Positions 63,493 to 64,000 of a stretch of 64,000 bases of DNA are shown piece after piece (positions within the stretch are counted from its first letter, which is position 1; each line of letters starts with the position of its first letter). Under the pieces are notes generated by a model. The model saw only the letters and a list, made by a program, of their open reading frames with translations. It did no database searches and was not told the DNA's origin. The stretch is from Phycisphaerae bacterium (lineage in GTDB: Bacteria; Planctomycetota; Phycisphaerae; Phycisphaerales; Phycisphaeraceae): NCBI GenBank assembly GCA_030425705.1, contig JAUHZU010000006.1, forward strand, positions 62,001 through 126,000. Direction: 5' to 3'. The position numbers and the translations under genes were made by a program.

Positions 63493-64000
63493 ATGCAGCG
63501 TCTAACGCATACATCGATCTGGTGGGATCAGCGTGGCGACCGCGTGATCTTGTTCTGGCGACTGCGTGCGACGGTCGCATTCCGCATTCTTTTTGCGTTT
63601 TCATTGTTGTATGCGTCTCGTTCCTGATCGCCCCGGTCTATGTGATTAGCCAGGTTGAATTGGCGCAAGGATATGGCCGGATCGTTATTTTTCTGGGTCT
63701 TGCAACCCTGTTCGGGCTGTTGGCGCTGCTTCTGTACAGGTGGACTAAGCGAGAGCGGCACCTGTACCTTAGGCGCAGGTCACTCAAAATGGGCCAGGGT
63801 CTTTGTCTGGATGTTGAGCGAGAAAAGATTGTACTTTCAACGGGGGTGGGTGGGACTATGGAGGGCGGGAGCCGGTACCGTGTACTGCTGCGCCAAGCCG
63901 GAAACGCTAAGCCGTTGTGCCTCGCGCGTACCACCGCGGAGTCGGACACCTCGGCCATCAACCTTGTGTTAGCAAGAAAGTCACACGAACCTGTTGGAGA
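63493..64000 (+). pseudogene. Apparently frameshifted membrane protein, runs off the window
   Basis: The ATG at 63493 opens a 44-codon frame (TSIWWDQRGDRVILFWRLRA and then a hydrophobic stretch) that ends at a TGA. A second frame, open from 63483 and lacking a good start, continues the membrane helix (IVVCVSFLIAPVYVISQ at about 63603-63653), adds another (IVIFLGLATLFGLLALLLY), then a basic turn and a soluble domain, with no stop before 64000. The two would join by a shift near the T-rich stretch at 63589-63602. This could be a real frameshift, programmed slippage or a sequencing error. Confidence 0.55.

Overview
The window looks like a chromosomal segment of a high-GC planctomycete, most likely of the Phycisphaerae type. 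This is an inference from gene content: an exosortase module with PEP-CTERM proteins, an ECF sigma factor paired with a FecR/LamG anti-sigma protein, a DUF1559-like prepilin, a Cys-type sulfatase, a DUF1080 protein, Tat-signal dehydratases, and ordinary bacterial housekeeping genes (polA, purL, proA, rlmN, recQ, cdaA/cdaR). No rRNA, integrase, transposase or CRISPR array was seen.

Layout. 1-5 kb: an edge fragment, a GNAT acetyltransferase, a Gfo/Idh/MocA oxidoreductase with a GntR/LacI-type regulator, and a cardiolipin synthase. 5-11 kb (minus strand): exosortase, EpsI-like protein and a giant TPR protein form a tight operon. 11-20 kb: an RluA-type pseudouridine synthase, a small membrane protein, an FHA/coiled-coil membrane protein, a methyltransferase, a GH63-like glucosidase and a secreted protein. 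20-29 kb: tRNA-Arg(CCG), a metallophosphoesterase-LamG protein, rlmN, a zincin-like peptidase, a TIM-barrel protein and polA. 29-30 kb: a repeat-rich gap and a low-GC nuclease-like orphan. 30-38.4 kb (minus strand): cdaA-cdaR-proA-HAD-membrane protein-purL, probably largely co-transcribed. 38.5-42 kb: a MoxR ATPase, a YjfB-like protein, a Tat-exported dehydratase and two small orphans.

42-50.7 kb is the accessory part. It holds a GNAT gene with an in-frame palindromic insertion, an unknown-family protein, a 21-bp tandem array, a prepilin, a PIG-L deacetylase with dockerin-like repeats and PEP-CTERM, a second PEP-CTERM protein, and the FecR/LamG and ECF sigma pair. 50.7-55.4 kb carries extracytoplasmic enzymes: serine hydrolase, transglutaminase-like protein, sulfatase and DUF1080 protein. 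55.4-59.2 kb is a divergent metal-homeostasis locus (DtxR/MntR-type regulator versus a Zn/Mn ABC transporter whose permease carries a DtxR-like tail). 59.2-64 kb holds a LolD/MacB-type ATPase, an orphan DNA methyltransferase, recQ, a PtsN-like IIA protein and an apparently frameshifted membrane protein at the edge.

How the parts may work together: the exosortase operon supplies a membrane processing machine, and PEP-CTERM proteins near 46-48 kb are plausible substrates, possibly under the adjacent sigma/anti-sigma pair. The most unusual DNA structure is non-coding: two unrelated tandem arrays with the same 21-bp period, several copies of dispersed palindromic repeats, and one palindromic element captured in frame inside a gene.
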